Origin: Gordonia sp. (in: high G+C Gram-positive bacteria)
GTDB lineage: Bacteria; Actinomycetota; Actinomycetes; Mycobacteriales; Mycobacteriaceae
Direction: 5' to 3'
Length of the DNA stretch: 6,857 nt
Assembly: GCA_030152405.1 (NCBI GenBank)
Contig: JASLJL010000401.1
Location: forward strand, 1-6,857
In this document: positions 6,711-6,857 of the stretch, piece by piece
Position numbering within the stretch: position 1 is the stretch's first letter
Layout: the number at the start of each line of letters is the position of its first letter
Program-made: the position numbers and the translations under genes
The notes under the pieces: generated by a model
Seen by the model: only the letters and a program-made list of their open reading frames with translations
The model's database searches: none
Told to the model about the DNA's origin: nothing

Positions 6711-6857
6711 TGAAGGCGACGCTCAGCAAGCGCGCGCGCACCGCAGCGGTCGGAGCGGTCATGGCGGCCGTCGTCGCTGTGACGTCGGCCTGCGCAGGAA
6801 TCCAGTCGGTACCGCTGCCCGGCGGCGTCGACGTGGGGGACAACCCGCGCGAGTACC
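6710..6857 (+). CDS. mceE: MceE, Mce-family lipoprotein precursor (3' truncated by window end)
   Basis: Only the first 49 residues are present. They show a lipoprotein signal peptide: a basic n-region (K2, K7, R8, R10), a hydrophobic core (about 12-24) and a lipobox-like VTSAC ending at C28, the expected lipidation and cleavage point. The -3 residue is Thr rather than the usual Leu/Val/Ile, so the lipobox is slightly atypical. After the Cys comes GIQSVPLPGG, close to the S-L/V-P-L-P motif I associate with MceE proteins (LprK-like) just before the MCE domain. In Mce complexes MceE is the lipid-anchored subunit of the hexamer, in contrast to the membrane-helix anchors of MceA-D. The ATG overlaps the mceD stop by one base (TGATG) and has a strong ribosome site. 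The MCE domain itself lies outside the window. Confidence 0.88.
   Translation, partial: MKATLSKRARTAAVGAVMAAVVAVTSACAGIQSVPLPGGVDVGDNPREY

Larger units (their letters stand above)
304..6857 (+). other. mce operon, yrbEA-yrbEB-mceA-mceB-mceC-mceD-mceE (incomplete at 3' end)
   Basis: Seven genes on one strand are separated by at most 6 bases, and four of the six junctions between them are stop/start overlaps: GTGA at mceA/mceB and mceB/mceC, TGATG at mceC/mceD and mceD/mceE. The upstream gene also overlaps yrbEA (ATGA), so the promoter must lie before the window. No hairpin plus T-run terminator is visible, and a following mceF is expected from the canonical order. The overlaps suggest translation is coupled so that subunits of a hetero-hexamer are made in near-equal amounts. 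Confidence 0.9.

Overview
The window is high-GC, compactly coded DNA. Essentially all of it is one plus-strand mce operon, cut at both ends. High GC, frequent GTG starts, stop/start overlaps and a full two-permease, multi-Mce cassette point to an actinobacterium. A mycolate-forming member such as Gordonia, Rhodococcus, Nocardia or Williamsia is plausible, but the genus cannot be fixed from the sequence alone.

Layout: (1) bases 2-307 are the 3' end of an unidentified gene encoding a low-complexity Ala/Thr/Asp-rich tail, possibly the C-terminal extension of the system's ATPase. (2) 304-1110 and 1113-1985 encode the two YrbE/MlaE-type permeases. (3) 1992-3308, 3305-4393, 4390-5466 and 5466-6710 encode MceA, MceB, MceC and MceD, each with one N-terminal membrane anchor, one MCE/MlaD domain and a long helical region. 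(4) 6710-6857 encodes the start of MceE, a lipoprotein precursor, truncated by the window edge. mceF would be expected just beyond it. There is no non-coding stretch longer than 6 bases, and no RNA gene, mobile element, CRISPR array, terminator or internal promoter was seen.

How the genes work together: in known mycobacterial Mce systems two YrbE permeases and a cytoplasmic ATPase (MceG/Mkl) form an ABC-type motor in the inner membrane. Six different Mce proteins (A-F) assemble above it into a tube that carries lipids across the cell envelope. The gene order here matches that model. The substrate (sterol, fatty or mycolic acid, phospholipid or other) is not revealed. MceA looks, from memory of the families, closer to the Streptomyces/Nocardioides-type Mce proteins than to M. 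tuberculosis Mce1A. This is a conventional system; no wholly new one was found. The points most worth a second look are the identity of the upstream tail, the lineage of this operon, the chain of overlapping starts and two ambiguous start codons.
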